From CALANV01 sp036381615 (GTDB lineage Bacteria; Pseudomonadota; Alphaproteobacteria; CACIAM-22H2), in NCBI GenBank assembly GCA_036381615.1, contig DASVCL010000069.1, positions 16,248-80,247 of the forward strand: a DNA stretch of 64,000 bases. The letters are read 5' to 3'. Shown here piece after piece: positions 37,053 through 46,793 of this stretch; positions within the stretch are counted from its first letter, which is position 1, and the number at the start of each line of letters is the position of its first letter. The translations under genes and the position numbers were made by a program. The notes beneath the pieces are model-generated. The model had not been told where the DNA came from. It did not search any database and was given only the letters and a program-made list of their open reading frames with translations.

Positions 37053-38753
37053 ATGTTCCTGTTCGACATCGATCGTCTGCTGCGCGCGCACGATCCGCAC
37101 TGGCGACGTCGCATCGCCGTGATCTTCACGCTCGCGGCGCTCACCAGCGCCGCCGTGGTGTTGCGGCCGCTGCCGATCAAGACTTTGCTCGAGCCGCCGT
37201 CGCCCGATTCGCCCTTCGGCCGGCTGGAGCAGTTCGTGTCGGGCGAGGTCGGCCGGCTGTGGCTCTATGTCGGCCTCGTCATCCTCATCGAGCTCGGCAT
37301 TCTGGCGCTGCGGCTCGGCGTCGAGTACCGGGTGTCCCATCTGACCGAGCGGATCAACCGTTCGATCCGCAACGACATCGTCGTGAAGCTGCTGCGTGGT
37401 CCGTGGCGAACGGCGGGCGGGGTCGGAGCGGGCGCGGTTCTCGCCGCGGCATCGGCGGACCTCGATTCGGTGCAGCGCCTGCTGCGCGAGGCGCTGGTTG
37501 CCGCCGGCGTCGCCGTTCTCCAGCTCACGCTGATGCTGGTGGTGATCTTCTTCGTCGAGATCTGGCTGTTCTGGATCCTCGCCGTCGAGGTCGCCGTGCT
37601 CGCCGCCGCGATCGCCTGGTACGCGGCCTGGCGCAAGCGCCACTATCTCGTGAAAATGTCGATCGAGGAGCGTTTCCTGAGCCTCCTGTCGACGCTCTAT
37701 CACAAGAACCTCGACATCCGCTTCACCCGGCTCGGTGCTGCATTTCTCGCCCGGCTCACGGCGCTCGCCCGGCGCTTCTACGCCGTCCAGCTTCTGCTGT
37801 GGCGTCGGCACGGCGTCTACCACGGCGCGGTCGAATTCGTCATCGGTATCTCGGCGGCGCTGTCCCTCGTGCTGTTGTTCGTGCTGTCGGCGGGTGGCCC
37901 GCCGCCCGTGGGCAAGTTTCTCGTCTTCGCCTACTACACCGTACTGATCTTTCCCAACCTGTCGCAGATCGGCGAGGCATGGCCGATGATCAACGACGCC
38001 CGCGCGGCGCTGGGCCGGATCGAGGGAACGACCGCGGGCGCCGAACAGTTTCACCACGCGCACGCCACGCCTGCGCGATTCGGCGACATCGTGTTCGACG
38101 AGGTTTCGCTGCGGAACGCGAACGGCGACGTCATTCTCGATCGCGCGTCGTTCGTCATCCGTCCCGGCGAGAAGGTCAGCCTGTTCGGCGAGAGCGGCAC
38201 CGGAAAGACCTCGCTCCTGACGCTGCTGCTCGGGCTGCAGCCGCCGACATCGGGTCGCATCACGATCGACGGCCGCGACGTGCGCACGCTCTCGCTCGCC
38301 GACATCAAGCGGTTCTTCGTGTTCGCCCGTGCCCAGCCGGCGTTCGTGCCGGGTCGGGTCGACGAGAACATCGCCCTGTATCGCCGGCTGGACGAGGCCG
38401 ACCTCCGCAACGTGCTCGAGCGTGCGCGCCTTGCCGCACGCCTCGCGGGCACGCGTGACGGCGTTCGTGCCGCGATCGGCGACAAGGGCGAGCCGTTCTC
38501 GGGCGGCGAACAGCAGCGGATCGCCTTCGCGCGCGTACTTCTGTCGGACGCGCCCTGCCTGATCCTCGACGAGGCGCTCAATTCGCTCGACGAGGAGTCC
38601 GAGCTGTGGATGCTGCGGCGCTTGATCTCTGCAACCGACGATCGCACCGTCATCTGCGTTTCGCACCGGCGAAGCGCAGCGCTGCTGTTTCCTTATCGCA
38701 TTGAAATTGCAAAGGGAGGCAAGGTCACGGTCGTACGACCGGCGAGCGAATAA
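37053..38753 (+). CDS. ABC transporter half-exporter (membrane domain plus ATPase)
   Basis: The 566-residue protein joins a type I exporter membrane domain with about six segments (residues 15-310) to a nucleotide-binding domain. Walker A is GESGTGKTS, the signature is FSGGEQQR, Walker B is CLILDEALN, and the H-loop is CVSHR. It should work as a homodimer. The substrate is unknown. Start ATG 37053 precedes the first membrane helix; a TTG at 37020 would add 11 residues. No Shine-Dalgarno is evident for either. Confidence 0.88.
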   Translation: MFLFDIDRLLRAHDPHWRRRIAVIFTLAALTSAAVVLRPLPIKTLLEPPSPDSPFGRLEQFVSGEVGRLWLYVGLVILIELGILALRLGVEYRVSHLTERINRSIRNDIVVKLLRGPWRTAGGVGAGAVLAAASADLDSVQRLLREALVAAGVAVLQLTLMLVVIFFVEIWLFWILAVEVAVLAAAIAWYAAWRKRHYLVKMSIEERFLSLLSTLYHKNLDIRFTRLGAAFLARLTALARRFYAVQLLLWRRHGVYHGAVEFVIGISAALSLVLLFVLSAGGPPPVGKFLVFAYYTVLIFPNLSQIGEAWPMINDARAALGRIEGTTAGAEQFHHAHATPARFGDIVFDEVSLRNANGDVILDRASFVIRPGEKVSLFGESGTGKTSLLTLLLGLQPPTSGRITIDGRDVRTLSLADIKRFFVFARAQPAFVPGRVDENIALYRRLDEADLRNVLERARLAARLAGTRDGVRAAIGDKGEPFSGGEQQRIAFARVLLSDAPCLILDEALNSLDEESELWMLRRLISATDDRTVICVSHRRSAALLFPYRIEIAKGGKVTVVRPASE

Positions 38754-38848
38754 GAGATACACAGTAAAATCACTTGCCAATCCTATAGGGCGGCGGGAAG
38801 CTACTTGAAAAATCAGAACACGAAACCGCGCCCCGAATGGGAGGACGA

Positions 38849-40903
38849 ATGCCCCGTAAGGAACCTTCGGGCCCGCGCTGTGCCGCACTCGTCGGGCCCT
38901 ACCTCAGCGGTAAGACGACATTGCTCGAAAGCCTGCTCGCCACGACCGGCGCCATCCCGCGAAAGGGATCGGTGAAGGAAGGCAGCTCCGTCGGCGATTC
39001 GGCGCCGGCGGCACGGGCACGCCACATGAGCGTGGAAATCAACGTCGCGACGACCCAGTTCATGGACGAGAGCTGGACGTTCATCGACTGTCCGGGCTCG
39101 ATCGAATTTGCGCACGAAAGCTACACGGCACTGATGGCCGCCGACGTCGCCGTCGTCGTGTGCGAGCCGGTGCCGGAGCGCGCGCTGATGCTGGCGCCGC
39201 TGCTCAAGTTCCTCGACGATCACCGGATCCCGCACGTGCTGTTCATCAACAAGATCGACCAGGCGACGGCTCGTGTGCGTGACATTCTTGCGGCAATGCA
39301 GGCCGTTTCGGCCCGGCCGCTGGTTCTGCGTCACGTGCCGATCCGCGAGGGCGAGCGCATCGCCGGCTATGTCGACCTCGTCAGCGAGCGGGCCTACCAG
39401 TACAAGCCCGGTCAGGCGTCGGACCTCGTGTCCATTCCGCCGGACGTGATCGACCGGGAAAAGGAAGCGCGTCAGAGTCTGCTCGAGACGCTGGCAGACT
39501 TCGACGACCGGCTGCTCGAACAGCTCGTCGAGGATACGGTCCCGCAGCGGGACGAGATCTACGCGCATCTGACGCGGAACATGCGCGCCGACCGCATCGT
39601 GCCGGTGTTCTTCGGCTCGGCCGAACGCGATAACGGCGTCCGTCGTCTGCTCAAGATGCTGCGGCACGAAGCCCCTCCGGCAGCGGTGACGATGGACCGC
39701 CTCGATATTCCGGCGGACGGCGAACCGGTCGCGCAGGTGTTCAAGACGCAGTACGCGGGGCATTCGGGCAAGGTGTCCTATGTGCGCGTGTGGCGCGGCC
39801 CCTTGACGGACGGCATGAGTCTGTCGGACGGCCGGACGACCGCGCGGATCGCGGGCGTGTTCCGGCCGCTCGGCACAAGCCTGAGCAAGCTGACCAGGGC
39901 GGAGACCGGCGAAGTCGTCGCGCTGGGGCGGCTTGACGGCATCACGACCGGCGCGACGCTCACGCCGTCCGGTGCGATCTTCGAGGGGATTGCGCCCTGG
40001 CCGTCGCCGCCGAGCCCGTGCTTCGCGCTCGCGATCGCGGCGGAGAAGCGGGCCGACGAGGTCAAGCTGTCCGGCGCGCTCCAGAAGATCACCGAGGAAG
40101 ATCCCTCGCTGACGATCGAACACAATGCCGATACGAATGAGCACGTGCTGTGGGGGCAGGGCGAAATCCATCTCGCCGTGGCGCTCGAACGGCTCCGCAC
40201 CCAGTACAACATGGCGGTCAGCGCCCGCCCGCCCCAGGTGCCGTACAAGGAGACGATCCGCCGCGGCGTAACCCAGCATGCGCGCCACAAGCGGCAGACG
40301 GGCGGACACGGGCAGTTCGCGGACGTCAAGGTCGAGATCCGGCCGTTGCCGCGCGGCCAGGGCTTCACGTTCGAGGATCGCATCGTCGGCGGCGCCATAC
40401 CGCGCAACTTCATCCCCGCGGTCGAGGACGGCATTCGCGAGTATCTCAACCGGGGGCCGCTCGGCTTCCCCGTCGTCGACGTCCACGTCACACTGTTCGA
40501 CGGCCAGTATCACGACGTCGACAGCTCGGACCAGGCGTTCAAGACGGCGGGTGCCATGGCCATGCGCGAGGGGATGCCGAAATGCGAGCCGGTGCTCCTC
40601 GAGCCGATCTGCAAGGTGACGATCGCCGTGCCGAACGAGTTCACGTCCAAGGTGCAGCGCCTCATCCCGCAGCGACGCGGGCAGATCCTCGGCTTCGATG
40701 CACGCCCGGGCTGGGATGGCTGGGACGAGGTGCAGGCCTTCCTGCCGCAGGCCGAGATGCACGACCTGATCGTCGAGCTGCGCTCGGCGACGATGGGCGT
40801 GGGCACCTTCGAGTGGTCGTTCGATCACTTGGCGGAGCTGACCGGAAAGCTCGCCGAGCGCGTGGTGAGTCGCAGCCGCGTCGAGGAAAAGGTCGCGACG
40901 TAG
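38849..40903 (+). CDS. Elongation factor G-like GTPase paralogue
   Basis: The 684-residue protein has the full EF-G domain order. The G1 loop GPYLSGKT is at 16-23 and NKID is at 134-137, but the G3 motif is DCPGS (80-84) where true EF-G has DTPGH; that His is the catalytic GTPase residue. The switch I ERGIT is also replaced by RHMSVE. It is the FusA2/EF-G-like group, not the housekeeping fusA, and no ribosomal genes are nearby. Start ATG 38849 has GGGAGGACGA upstream. It may act on a special ribosome state. Confidence 0.88.
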   Translation: MPRKEPSGPRCAALVGPYLSGKTTLLESLLATTGAIPRKGSVKEGSSVGDSAPAARARHMSVEINVATTQFMDESWTFIDCPGSIEFAHESYTALMAADVAVVVCEPVPERALMLAPLLKFLDDHRIPHVLFINKIDQATARVRDILAAMQAVSARPLVLRHVPIREGERIAGYVDLVSERAYQYKPGQASDLVSIPPDVIDREKEARQSLLETLADFDDRLLEQLVEDTVPQRDEIYAHLTRNMRADRIVPVFFGSAERDNGVRRLLKMLRHEAPPAAVTMDRLDIPADGEPVAQVFKTQYAGHSGKVSYVRVWRGPLTDGMSLSDGRTTARIAGVFRPLGTSLSKLTRAETGEVVALGRLDGITTGATLTPSGAIFEGIAPWPSPPSPCFALAIAAEKRADEVKLSGALQKITEEDPSLTIEHNADTNEHVLWGQGEIHLAVALERLRTQYNMAVSARPPQVPYKETIRRGVTQHARHKRQTGGHGQFADVKVEIRPLPRGQGFTFEDRIVGGAIPRNFIPAVEDGIREYLNRGPLGFPVVDVHVTLFDGQYHDVDSSDQAFKTAGAMAMREGMPKCEPVLLEPICKVTIAVPNEFTSKVQRLIPQRRGQILGFDARPGWDGWDEVQAFLPQAEMHDLIVELRSATMGVGTFEWSFDHLAELTGKLAERVVSRSRVEEKVAT

Positions 40904-41128
40904 CACCGGTCTTGCGCCCGCGGCCCTGCGGCCGGGGCGGGCGCGTCGCCGGCCGCCGGCCCCGTGCATCGATCGCAACTGCCTCGGGGCCGGCGGCGTC
41001 TTCGGCGCGCAATCTCATCGCCGCGCATCTCCCCGGCTCCTGCCGTCCCTTCAGGGGTACCTCCAACACGCCCGGACCCAGTCGCGTTGCCGTTCGTTCG
41101 TCGCATGGCTGGCCCGCCGGCCGAGCAG

Positions 41129-41157
41129 TTGAGTTTAAGCTCGATTGATTATATGGT
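41129..41157 (+). promoter_or_regulatory. Candidate dps promoter
   Basis: TTGAGT (41129-41134) and TATGGT (41152-41157) match 4 of 6 each with 17-base spacing, placing the start near 41164. The operator follows directly. Confidence 0.5.
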
Positions 41158-41167
41158 TATGTCGTAC

Positions 41168-41184
41168 TTTAGATAGATTCTAAA
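41168..41184. promoter_or_regulatory. Irr-type operator upstream of dps
   Basis: TTTAGAT-AGA-TTCTAAA matches the Irr iron-control element TTTAGAA-N3-TTCTAAA with one mismatch in 14 arm bases. It lies at about +4 to +20 of the predicted transcript, as the ahpC box does. Confidence 0.7.
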
Positions 41185-41211
41185 TCGTCTCCGGACGGGA
41201 AAGGAGCAGAT

Positions 41212-41718
41212 ATGGCTGAGGCGCACACCAAGGAACGCACTACGGCGAAGGCGCGGGCTCCGCGCGTGAACGACGCCACCCGGGCGGTCTCGGAAGCATT
41301 GGCGCGGGCGCTCGCCAACACTTACACGCTCTATCTCAAGACCCATAACTACCATTGGAATGTGACGGGGCCGCAATTCGCGTCGCTGCATACCCTGTTC
41401 GAGACGCAGTACACCGAGCTTGCGGCCGCCGTGGACACGATCGCGGAACGCATTCGCGCCCTCGGCCACGTGGCGCCGGGCAGCTACAGCGCCTTCGCGC
41501 GGCTGGGCGAGATCAACGAAGCGCCGGATCAGCCGCCGTCCGCGATGGACATGGTCCGCGATCTCGCCGCCGACAACGAGACGCTCGTGCGCATCGCCGA
41601 GGATGTGAACCGCATTGCCGACGAGCACGGTGACGTCGCCTCCGGCGACCTCATGATCGAGCGCATGCAGGTGCACGCCAAGGCGGCCTGGATGCTGCGC
41701 GCGCATCTCGAGGGCTGA
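41212..41718 (+). CDS. dps: Dps family DNA-binding/ferroxidase protein
   Basis: In this 168-residue protein the ferritin-like core contains the Dps ferroxidase pattern: HNYHWNVTG, the following helix with TLFETQYTELAAAVDTIAERIRALG, and the late helices. A Lys/Arg-rich N-terminal tail (residues 1-20), characteristic of DNA-binding Dps, is present. It stores iron using H2O2 and protects DNA. A clear AAAGGAG is eight bases before ATG 41212. The Irr-like operator just upstream fits iron/peroxide control. Confidence 0.95.
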   Translation: MAEAHTKERTTAKARAPRVNDATRAVSEALARALANTYTLYLKTHNYHWNVTGPQFASLHTLFETQYTELAAAVDTIAERIRALGHVAPGSYSAFARLGEINEAPDQPPSAMDMVRDLAADNETLVRIAEDVNRIADEHGDVASGDLMIERMQVHAKAAWMLRAHLEG

Positions 41719-41957
41719 GGGCGGCGCGCTTCGCGTTGCGCCATCTCAGATCCGTCGTCGCCCCGGTCCGGATCGAGGCCGGGGTGACGACGCAAGCCCG
41801 CGCGCGACGATCCGCGCCCGCAGTATGTGCAACCGCCGATCGTTGCGCGCGGCACGGACGACATCTCGCACGGGCTACCCCTCCTAACCCCTTGCCGACG
41901 GGGTTTCGGCTTCACGAAAGTTCCAAGGATCTGCAACGGAACTGACGTCATTCCGTC

Positions 41958-42791
41958 GTGAAGCCGGTCAATCCGCCGATCCTGGCCCTGTCGCCCGCGC
42001 GGCGATTGCGCAACCTCGTCCTCGATCAGGCGCGGCGCCTTTGCGCGCTCGTGTGCGCGATCGCGCTTGCGGCATGGCGCGACCGTCGCATCCGCGCCCT
42101 CGGGCTGAGCGTCCTCGCGATCGATTTCCTGTTCATCGCCATCAATTTCCTGGTCAAACTCTCGAAGGCCACGCGCAAGATCACGCTCGACATGAGCGCG
42201 TTCGACAAGCCGTATCTGTCGCTGGACTGGGATGGCGGCTTGCCGGAGATCTTCGGCTATGTCCAGACGGCGGCGACGGCGCTGCTGCTGTTGGCGCTGG
42301 CACGCCGGACCGGTCGGGCGATGTACGCTGCGCTCGGCGGCATTTTCCTCGTCATCCTCGCCGACGATGCGCTGATGATCCACGAAACCCTGGGCGACGC
42401 CATCGCCATGGACTTGAACCTGCCGTGGTTCGTGGGACTGCGTCCGCAGGACTTCGGCGAACTCGCCGCCGATGGCGGCATGCTCCTGTTGGTCGGGGCG
42501 CTGTTCGTCTACGGCATCCGGCGCTCTGACCGCGACGACATCGACGTGGCGCTGCTTTTCGCGGCCATCGTCGGCGCCATCGCGTTCTTCGGCGTCGTCG
42601 TGGATATGCTCGTGATCGAGCTGTATTACGGGCTGTCCCGTCGCTTCGCGCGTCTGCTCAGCGTGCTCGAGGACGGCGGCGAACTGGTCGGCATGACGCT
42701 CGCGCTGCTCGTGGCCGTGACGTTGTATGCGGGGCGTCACCTCTCCGTGCCGGCGACCCGGCGCAAGAGGATCGAAAAGACGAAGCCGTAG
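41958..42791 (+). CDS. Hypothetical multi-pass membrane protein
   Basis: The 277-residue product has about six hydrophobic segments: residues 30-65 hold one or two, then about 100-120, 125-145, 160-185, 195-220 and 240-260. Short acidic loops include DDALMIHE and a RRSDRDD turn. No known family was recognised. It starts at GTG 41958 with no good ribosome site; the frame has few alternatives. It stands alone between dps and the convergent pyk. The conserved D-D-x2-x2-H-E in a membrane loop could be a metal or lipid site, but this is speculation. Confidence 0.6.
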   Translation: MKPVNPPILALSPARRLRNLVLDQARRLCALVCAIALAAWRDRRIRALGLSVLAIDFLFIAINFLVKLSKATRKITLDMSAFDKPYLSLDWDGGLPEIFGYVQTAATALLLLALARRTGRAMYAALGGIFLVILADDALMIHETLGDAIAMDLNLPWFVGLRPQDFGELAADGGMLLLVGALFVYGIRRSDRDDIDVALLFAAIVGAIAFFGVVVDMLVIELYYGLSRRFARLLSVLEDGGELVGMTLALLVAVTLYAGRHLSVPATRRKRIEKTKP

Positions 42792-42913
42792 TCGCTGGCA
42801 CGTCGGTCTTCTTGGCGGGCGAGACGGCCGTCGAACGGCGCCGCTCTCCCGATCTGCGGCCGTCCGGCCGCGGCGCAGGCGATCCGGGGTTCGTGCCGGA
42901 TGCGAGGATGCGC

Positions 42914-44332
42914 TCAGTCGCCCACCCAGGCGACGCGCAGGATGTTGGTCGCGCCCGGTGTGCCGAACGGCACGCCGGCGGTGATCACCAGGCGATCGCC
43001 GAGCTTGGCGAATTCCTCGCGGCGTGCGACGGCGACGGCCTTCTCCACCATGTCCTGGAAGCTCCTGACGTCTTCGGTGACGACGGCGTGCACGCCCCAG
43101 GCGAGCGACAGCCGGCGCGCGGCGGCGATGTTCTCGGTCACGCACAGGATCGGCACGTCGGGGCGCTCGCGCGACGCGCGGAGCGTGGTGGACCCGGACG
43201 TCGTGTAGGTGACGATCGCCGACGCGCGAAGGGTGTGGGCAATCTGGCGTGCCGCGGCAGTGATCGCGTCGGATGACGTCGCCTCGGGTTCCGCGTGGTC
43301 GGCATCGACGATGCGGCGGAAGAGCGGGTCGCGCTCGACGCGCTCGATGATGCGGTTCATGATCGTGACCGCCTCGATCGGATAGCTGCCGGACGCGGTC
43401 TCGGCCGACAGCATGACGGCGTCGGCGCCGTCATAGACGGCGGTCGCGACGTCGGATGCCTCGGCGCGCGTCGGCGCGGGGGCGTTCACCATCGATTCCA
43501 GCATCTGCGTCGCGACGATCACGGGTTTGCCGGCGCGGCGGCAGGCGCGCAGGATGTGTTTTTGCAGACTGGGCACGTCCTCGGGCGGCAGTTCGACGCC
43601 GAGGTCGCCGCGGGCTACCATGACTGCATCGGACAGCTCGACGATCTCGTTGAGACGGTCGATGGCGGCCGGCTTCTCCAGCTTCGCCATCAACGCGGCG
43701 CGTCCGGCGATCAGCCGTCGTCCCTCGGCGATGTCGTCGGGGCGCTGCACGAACGACATCGCCACCCAGTCGACGCCGAGATCGAGACCGAAGGTGAGGT
43801 CCCGACGATCCTTTTCGGTGAGCGGCGACAGCGGCAGGACGACGCCCGGCACGTTGACGCCCTTGCGGTCGGACAGCACGCCGCCGGTCACGACCTTGGT
43901 TCGGCAGAAACCCTGCCCGCTCTCGACGATCTGCAGCCGGATACGCCCGTCGTCCAGCAGCAGGTCGGCGCCCTCGCTGATCGCGGCGAAGATTTCGGGG
44001 TGCGGCAGCGGCGCGCGTGTCGCGTCGCCCGGCGTCGGGTCGAGGTCGAGCCGGAACTCGGCCCCTGGTTCCAGTCTGACCTTGCCGTCGCGAAAGGTGC
44101 CGACCCTCAGCTTCGGTCCCTGCAGGTCCAGGAGGATGCTGATCGGCCGGCCGAGTCGCGCCTCGAGCGCGCGGATCGCCTGCACGCGCGCGCGGTGGTC
44201 GTCGTGCGTGCCGTGGCTGAAGTTCAGGCGGAAAACGTCGACGCCGGCGCGGAACAGCGCTTCGATGCGTTCGGGCGTGGATGTCGCGGGCCCGAGGGTG
44301 GCGACGATTTTCGTCGATCTGTGCCGTCGCAT
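42914..44332 (-). CDS. pyk: Pyruvate kinase
   Basis: The 472-residue enzyme catalyses the last step of glycolysis. Motifs are TLGPAT at the start, LNFSHGTHDDH (K+/substrate site), the active-site strand VMVARGDLGVE, and TRAEASDVATAVYDGADAVMLS. It is shorter than enzymes with an added C-terminal domain. The next gene downstream of its start region, upstream in transcription, is glycerate kinase, the pairing commonly seen in alphaproteobacteria. The gene ends in a 122-base gap toward the membrane protein gene. Confidence 0.97.
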   Translation of the reverse strand: MRRHRSTKIVATLGPATSTPERIEALFRAGVDVFRLNFSHGTHDDHRARVQAIRALEARLGRPISILLDLQGPKLRVGTFRDGKVRLEPGAEFRLDLDPTPGDATRAPLPHPEIFAAISEGADLLLDDGRIRLQIVESGQGFCRTKVVTGGVLSDRKGVNVPGVVLPLSPLTEKDRRDLTFGLDLGVDWVAMSFVQRPDDIAEGRRLIAGRAALMAKLEKPAAIDRLNEIVELSDAVMVARGDLGVELPPEDVPSLQKHILRACRRAGKPVIVATQMLESMVNAPAPTRAEASDVATAVYDGADAVMLSAETASGSYPIEAVTIMNRIIERVERDPLFRRIVDADHAEPEATSSDAITAAARQIAHTLRASAIVTYTTSGSTTLRASRERPDVPILCVTENIAAARRLSLAWGVHAVVTEDVRSFQDMVEKAVAVARREEFAKLGDRLVITAGVPFGTPGATNILRVAWVGD

Positions 44333-44387
44333 GGCGTGGTCAATGTAGCGTCAGATTCCCGTGAGTTCGAGCGGTTATGTTCGCGGC

Positions 44388-45659
44388 TTACGCCGGAGGC
44401 AGAACGAGAATCGCCCTGAAGTCGTTCACGTTGGTCAGCGTCGGTCCGGTAATGACGAGGTCGTCCAGCCGCGAAAAGAACGTATAGGCGTCGTTGTCGG
44501 CGAGCATGGCACGGGCGTCGAGCCCGGCTGCGCGGGCGCGTGCGAGACTGTCGGGGCCGGTCAGCGCACCCGCATTGTCCTCGGTGCCGTCGATGCCGTC
44601 GGTATCGCCGGCAAGCGCATGGATGCTCGCCGCGCCGTCGAGTGCGACCGTCAGGCCCAGCAGGTACTCGACGTTGCGGCCGCCGCGGCCTTTACCCCGC
44701 ACGGTGACCGTCGTTTCGCCCCCCGACAGGATCACGGCTGGTGGCGTCACGGCGCCGCGCCCCGCCGCGATCTCGCGCGCAAGGCGCGCCTGATCCTGGC
44801 CGACGATCCGCGCCTCGCCCTCGATCGCATCGCCCAAAATCAGTGGCGTCACGCCGGCAGCGCGGGCAAGGTCCGCGGCCGCCGCGAGCGATGCCTTGGG
44901 GCTGGCGATCATCCGGTATTCGGCTGTCGCCAGGCGCGGATCGCCCGGCTTCAGCGACTCGGCGTCCGGTCGGGCGAGATGTGCGGCGATCGCCGGCGAC
45001 GGCACGATGCCGTATTTCGCCAGCACGGAAGCCGCGTCCGCGCGGGTCGTCGGATCGGGCACGGTCGGTCCCGAGGCGATCACCGCCGGATCGTCGCCCG
45101 GCACGTCGGAGATTGCCAGGGTCACCACGCGCGCCGGATGGGCTGCCGCGGCCAGCCGTCCGCCATTGATGCGCGACAGATGCTTGCGCACGCAGTTCAT
45201 GTCGTGGATGGTCGCGCCGGATTTGAGCAGCGCCGCGGTAAGGGCCTGCATGTCGGCAAGCTCGATCCCCGGCGCGGGCAGCGTGAGCAGCGCCGATCCC
45301 CCGCCCGAGATCAGGCACAGCACGAGATCGTCCGGCGTCAGGCCGGCGACCAAGTCCAGCATGCGGGCCGCAGCCGCGCGACCCTTCTCGTCGGGCACCG
45401 GATGCGCGGCCTCGACGATCTCGATCTCGCGGCACGGCACCGCGTGGCCGTAGCGCGTGACGACCAGCCCTTCGAGCGGCGGCCCGTAGTGTTCTTCGAC
45501 CGCGCGCGCCATCGCCGCCGATGCCTTGCCGGCGCCGATGACGAGGATGCGACCGCGGGGCCGCGGCGGCAGCGCCGCCGGCACGCACTGCCTGGGATCG
45601 GCTGCCGCGATCGCGGCCATGAACAGGCGGCGGAGAAACTGGCGCGGGTCTTCGGACAC
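44388..45659 (-). CDS. gckA: Glycerate 2-kinase (GckA/TtuD, MOFRL family)
   Basis: The 423-residue kinase phosphorylates D-glycerate, feeding 2-phosphoglycerate into lower glycolysis beside pyk. Visible motifs are the N-terminal GAGKASAAMARA, CLISGGGSALL, and a C-terminal MOFRL domain with LSGGETTVTV, RGGRNVEYLLG and AGDTDGIDG. GTG 45659 was chosen because GAGGGAG is six bases upstream. It is 55 bases from pyk and likely co-transcribed. It has also been annotated hydroxypyruvate reductase, TtuD. Confidence 0.93.
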   Translation of the reverse strand: MSEDPRQFLRRLFMAAIAAADPRQCVPAALPPRPRGRILVIGAGKASAAMARAVEEHYGPPLEGLVVTRYGHAVPCREIEIVEAAHPVPDEKGRAAAARMLDLVAGLTPDDLVLCLISGGGSALLTLPAPGIELADMQALTAALLKSGATIHDMNCVRKHLSRINGGRLAAAAHPARVVTLAISDVPGDDPAVIASGPTVPDPTTRADAASVLAKYGIVPSPAIAAHLARPDAESLKPGDPRLATAEYRMIASPKASLAAAADLARAAGVTPLILGDAIEGEARIVGQDQARLAREIAAGRGAVTPPAVILSGGETTVTVRGKGRGGRNVEYLLGLTVALDGAASIHALAGDTDGIDGTEDNAGALTGPDSLARARAAGLDARAMLADNDAYTFFSRLDDLVITGPTLTNVNDFRAILVLPPA

Positions 45660-45721
45660 GTCGGACTCCCTCGTTCCGGGGGGCCGACCGTGTCGCGAAT
45701 TGCCGCGCCGATCAAGTCCGG

Positions 45722-46636
45722 TCAGCGGCTGGCCAGACGCGCGACGAGGACGCCGAACAACACGATGGCGCCGCCGGCAGCCTGCAGGATGCCGAGCGGT
45801 TCGGCGAGCAGGGCCCAGGCGAGCACTGCGGCCGTCGCCGGTTGCAGCAGCAGCGCCACGGACGAGAACGCCGCCGGCAGATGCGCGAGCGCATAGGCGA
45901 TCAGGCTCTGGCCGCCGGCATGGCTGATCCATGCCAGACCGAACAGGATGATCCAGCCGTAGAGCGTCGCGGGCATCAGTCCTTCGCCGGCGAGCAGGGC
46001 GACCGGCAGCAGGACGATGGCTGTCACCACGCCGGTCCACGTCATGATCGTCGCGGTCGAGAAGCGGTTCCGCAGCCGGCTCACGGTCAGCATGTAGCCG
46101 GCATAGAAGACGGCCGTGACGATGCCGAAGCCGTCGCCGACGAGGTGGTCGGTCGAGAGCGACAGCGAGTCGCTCATCAGCAGCGCGGCGCCGGCGATCG
46201 CGAGGGCGAGCCCGACCACGAACATCGGACGGACGCGTTCCCCGAACAGCAGGAAGGCGCCGAGCGTCACGAAGATCGGTGCGAAGTTCGCGAACAGCGT
46301 CGCGTTCGCGACCGTGGTAAGCTTGATCGACCAGTGCCAGAACGTAAGGTCGCCGGCGAAGCACAGGCCGGCGAGCGCGAGCGACCACAACTCGCACGGA
46401 CTCGCGCGTCGCGGCGTCGCCGGCGTCCGGCGCTGCTCGGCCATGAGCCAGACCCACAGGGCCGGGACGGCGAGGGCGACGCGGTGGAACGCCGTCGCCG
46501 TCGGCCCGAGCTCCGACAGCCGGACGAAGATCGGCGAGAATGCAATGGCCACGGCACCGGCAAGCAGCGCGATGAGCGCGATGCGCTCGGTACGCGCGAC
46601 CGCCGCTGCGGGGATGAGGCTGGTTCGGGCGGACAT
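45722..46636 (-). CDS. EamA/DMT family transporter
   Basis: The 304-residue membrane protein has ten hydrophobic segments arranged as two EamA repeats (residues 17-145 and 165-300). The second repeat has the family-typical GQSLIAYALAHLPAAFSSVALLLQP. DMT proteins export amino acids or small metabolites; the substrate here is not predictable. It lies upstream of glycerate kinase on the same strand (62 bases). Confidence 0.88.
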   Translation of the reverse strand: MSARTSLIPAAAVARTERIALIALLAGAVAIAFSPIFVRLSELGPTATAFHRVALAVPALWVWLMAEQRRTPATPRRASPCELWSLALAGLCFAGDLTFWHWSIKLTTVANATLFANFAPIFVTLGAFLLFGERVRPMFVVGLALAIAGAALLMSDSLSLSTDHLVGDGFGIVTAVFYAGYMLTVSRLRNRFSTATIMTWTGVVTAIVLLPVALLAGEGLMPATLYGWIILFGLAWISHAGGQSLIAYALAHLPAAFSSVALLLQPATAAVLAWALLAEPLGILQAAGGAIVLFGVLVARLASR

Positions 46637-46793
46637 CGCCGATGCTTATAACGAAGCGCACGGCGCGTTCCAGCAAGGCATGCCCCCCATGCGTGTCGCG
46701 CAGCCGGTGGTCGTCACGATGCCCGCCCGGTGCAGGCGGCCGGACCGATCTTGACTCTCGGGCGGCGTTCGTGCCAACTGGTCAGACCACGGT

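Larger units (their letters stand above)
40904..41211. other. Intergenic region before dps
   Basis: A 308-base gap with no credible gene. The first 200 bases are very GC-rich with overlapping CGGCC palindromes and may fold. The last 90 bases are AT-richer and hold the dps promoter and operator. Confidence 0.7.

Noticed and set aside
33251..38888. Very long minus-strand open frames opposite ahpC through the ABC exporter, up to 891 codons
   Set aside because: They are mirror frames of well-recognised plus-strand genes in GC-rich DNA, with Arg/Asp/His/Gly-rich low-complexity translations and no family match.
40911..40990. GC-rich palindromes after the EF-G-like gene as a terminator
   Set aside because: Several overlapping CGGCC stems exist, but none is followed by T residues, so no single structure can be supported.
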